Positions 63,360 to 64,000 of a stretch of DNA of 64,000 nt are shown here, in pieces. The stretch comes from CAWDVK01 sp963805715 (GTDB lineage Bacteria > Actinomycetota > Actinomycetes > Streptosporangiales > Streptosporangiaceae). Below the pieces are notes generated by a model. That model ran no database searches. It was given only the letters and a program-made list of their open reading frames with translations, and had not been told where the DNA came from. A program made the translations under genes and the position numbers. The DNA lies in NCBI GenBank assembly GCA_963805715.1, contig CAWDVK010000004.1, positions 310,001-374,000 on the forward strand, read 5' to 3'. Each line of letters opens with the position of its first letter. Positions within the stretch are counted from its first letter, which is position 1.

Positions 63360-64000
63360 ATGAAGGTCGGCGTTCCCAAGGAAGTCAAGAATCACGAGTA
63401 CCGGGTTGCGATCACGCCGGCCGGAGTGCACGAGCTGGTGCGAGGCGGCCACGAGGTCTTCGTCCAGCAGGACGCCGGCACGGGGTCCTCCATACCGGAC
63501 GCTGATTTCGTGGCGGCGGGCGCCGCCATCCTGCCGGCGGCCGACGACGTGTGGCAGGCCGGTGACCTGATCCTCAAGGTCAAGGAGCCGGTGGCCGAGG
63601 AGTACCACCGGATGCGCAAAGACCAGGTGCTCTTCACCTATCTGCACCTGGCTGCCTCCCGTGAGTGCACGACGGCGCTGCTGGGGTCCGGCATCACCGC
63701 GATCGCCTACGAGACCGTGCAGCTGCCGGACAGCCTGCTCCCGCTGCTCGCGCCGATGTCGGAGGTGGCCGGGCGGATGGCGCCTCAGGTGGGCGCCCAC
63801 CACCTGCAGCGGGACGGCGGCGGCCGCGGCGTCCTGATGGGCGGCGTGTCGGGCGTGTACGCGGCCAAGGTCGTCGTGCTGGGCGCGGGCGTCTCGGGCA
63901 TGAACGCCGCGGCGATCGCCCTCGGCATGCAGGCTGAGGTGCTGCTGATCGACAAGAACGTCTCCCGGCTGCGCCAGGCGGACGCGATCTACCAGGGGCA
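63360..64000 (+). CDS. ald: Alanine dehydrogenase, 3' end cut by the window
   Basis: The first 213 residues are present: MKVGVPKEVKNHEYRVAITPAGV, FVQQDAGTGSSIPDADF, ILKVKEPVAEEY, LFTYLHLAASRECTTALL, YETVQ, PLLAPMSEVAGRMAPQVGAHHL and the NAD-binding site VVVLGAGVSGMNAAAIALGMQAEVLLIDKN. Catalytic Lys (KVKEP) and His (YLHLA) are in place. It oxidatively deaminates L-alanine to pyruvate or runs in reverse. GGAAGG precedes ATG 63360. About 160 residues remain beyond the window. Confidence 0.95.
   Translation, partial: MKVGVPKEVKNHEYRVAITPAGVHELVRGGHEVFVQQDAGTGSSIPDADFVAAGAAILPAADDVWQAGDLILKVKEPVAEEYHRMRKDQVLFTYLHLAASRECTTALLGSGITAIAYETVQLPDSLLPLLAPMSEVAGRMAPQVGAHHLQRDGGGRGVLMGGVSGVYAAKVVVLGAGVSGMNAAAIALGMQAEVLLIDKNVSRLRQADAIYQG

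Overview
The window is a high-GC (about 70% by eye) chromosomal segment from an actinomycete. The gene families and their order point there: pgeF-yggS-sepF-yggT-divIVA, ileS-traR/dksA-lspA-rluD, dnaE, trpCBA, gltBD, lgt, an ANTAR regulator, polA, rpsA, coaE, uvrB, pyrG and ald. GTG starts, 4-nt ATGA/GTGA overlaps, polyphosphate glucokinase and a TIGR03085 protein agree. I cannot place it below class or order; Streptosporangiales-like relatives are a guess. LAYOUT: 1-3.2 kb is the downstream end of the division cluster. 3.3-10.1 kb holds a split membrane/Cys-rich protein, ileS (-), a TraR/DksA zinc-finger protein, lspA with a repeat tail, and an RluA-family pseudouridine synthase. 10.4-13.4 kb (-) is a secreted phosphoesterase coupled to a lipoprotein. 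13.8-20.5 kb is dnaE followed by twin DUF2254 membrane proteins, the first frameshifted. 20.5-24.0 kb holds an ABC-2 exporter, a membrane protein and polyphosphate glucokinase. 24.1-37.6 kb is the accessory region: a phosphonatase-like hydrolase, a TIGR03364-type FAD oxidase, and two complete paralogous ABC importers arranged head to head around a LacI regulator, ending in a metallophosphoesterase. I read it as an (amino)phosphonate or organophosphate scavenging locus. 37.7-42.5 kb holds TIGR03085, a 7-bp tandem repeat, the Trp-associated membrane protein and trpCBA. 42.7-49.9 kb is gltB, gltD and lgt. A tRNA with a Leu CAA anticodon but no long variable arm follows (-). 50-64 kb is an ANTAR regulator, a thioesterase, a truncated methyltransferase, polA, rpsA, coaE, uvrB, a DMT-type transporter, pyrG, a Nudix hydrolase and the 5' part of ald. 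QUALITY: six genes each carry one apparent single-base frameshift (near 3595, 18411, 24663, 28256, 34733 and 48563). One of them is gltD, a central nitrogen-assimilation gene, so residual sequencing indels are at least as likely as true pseudogenes. No CRISPR array, insertion sequence, prophage or replication origin was seen.
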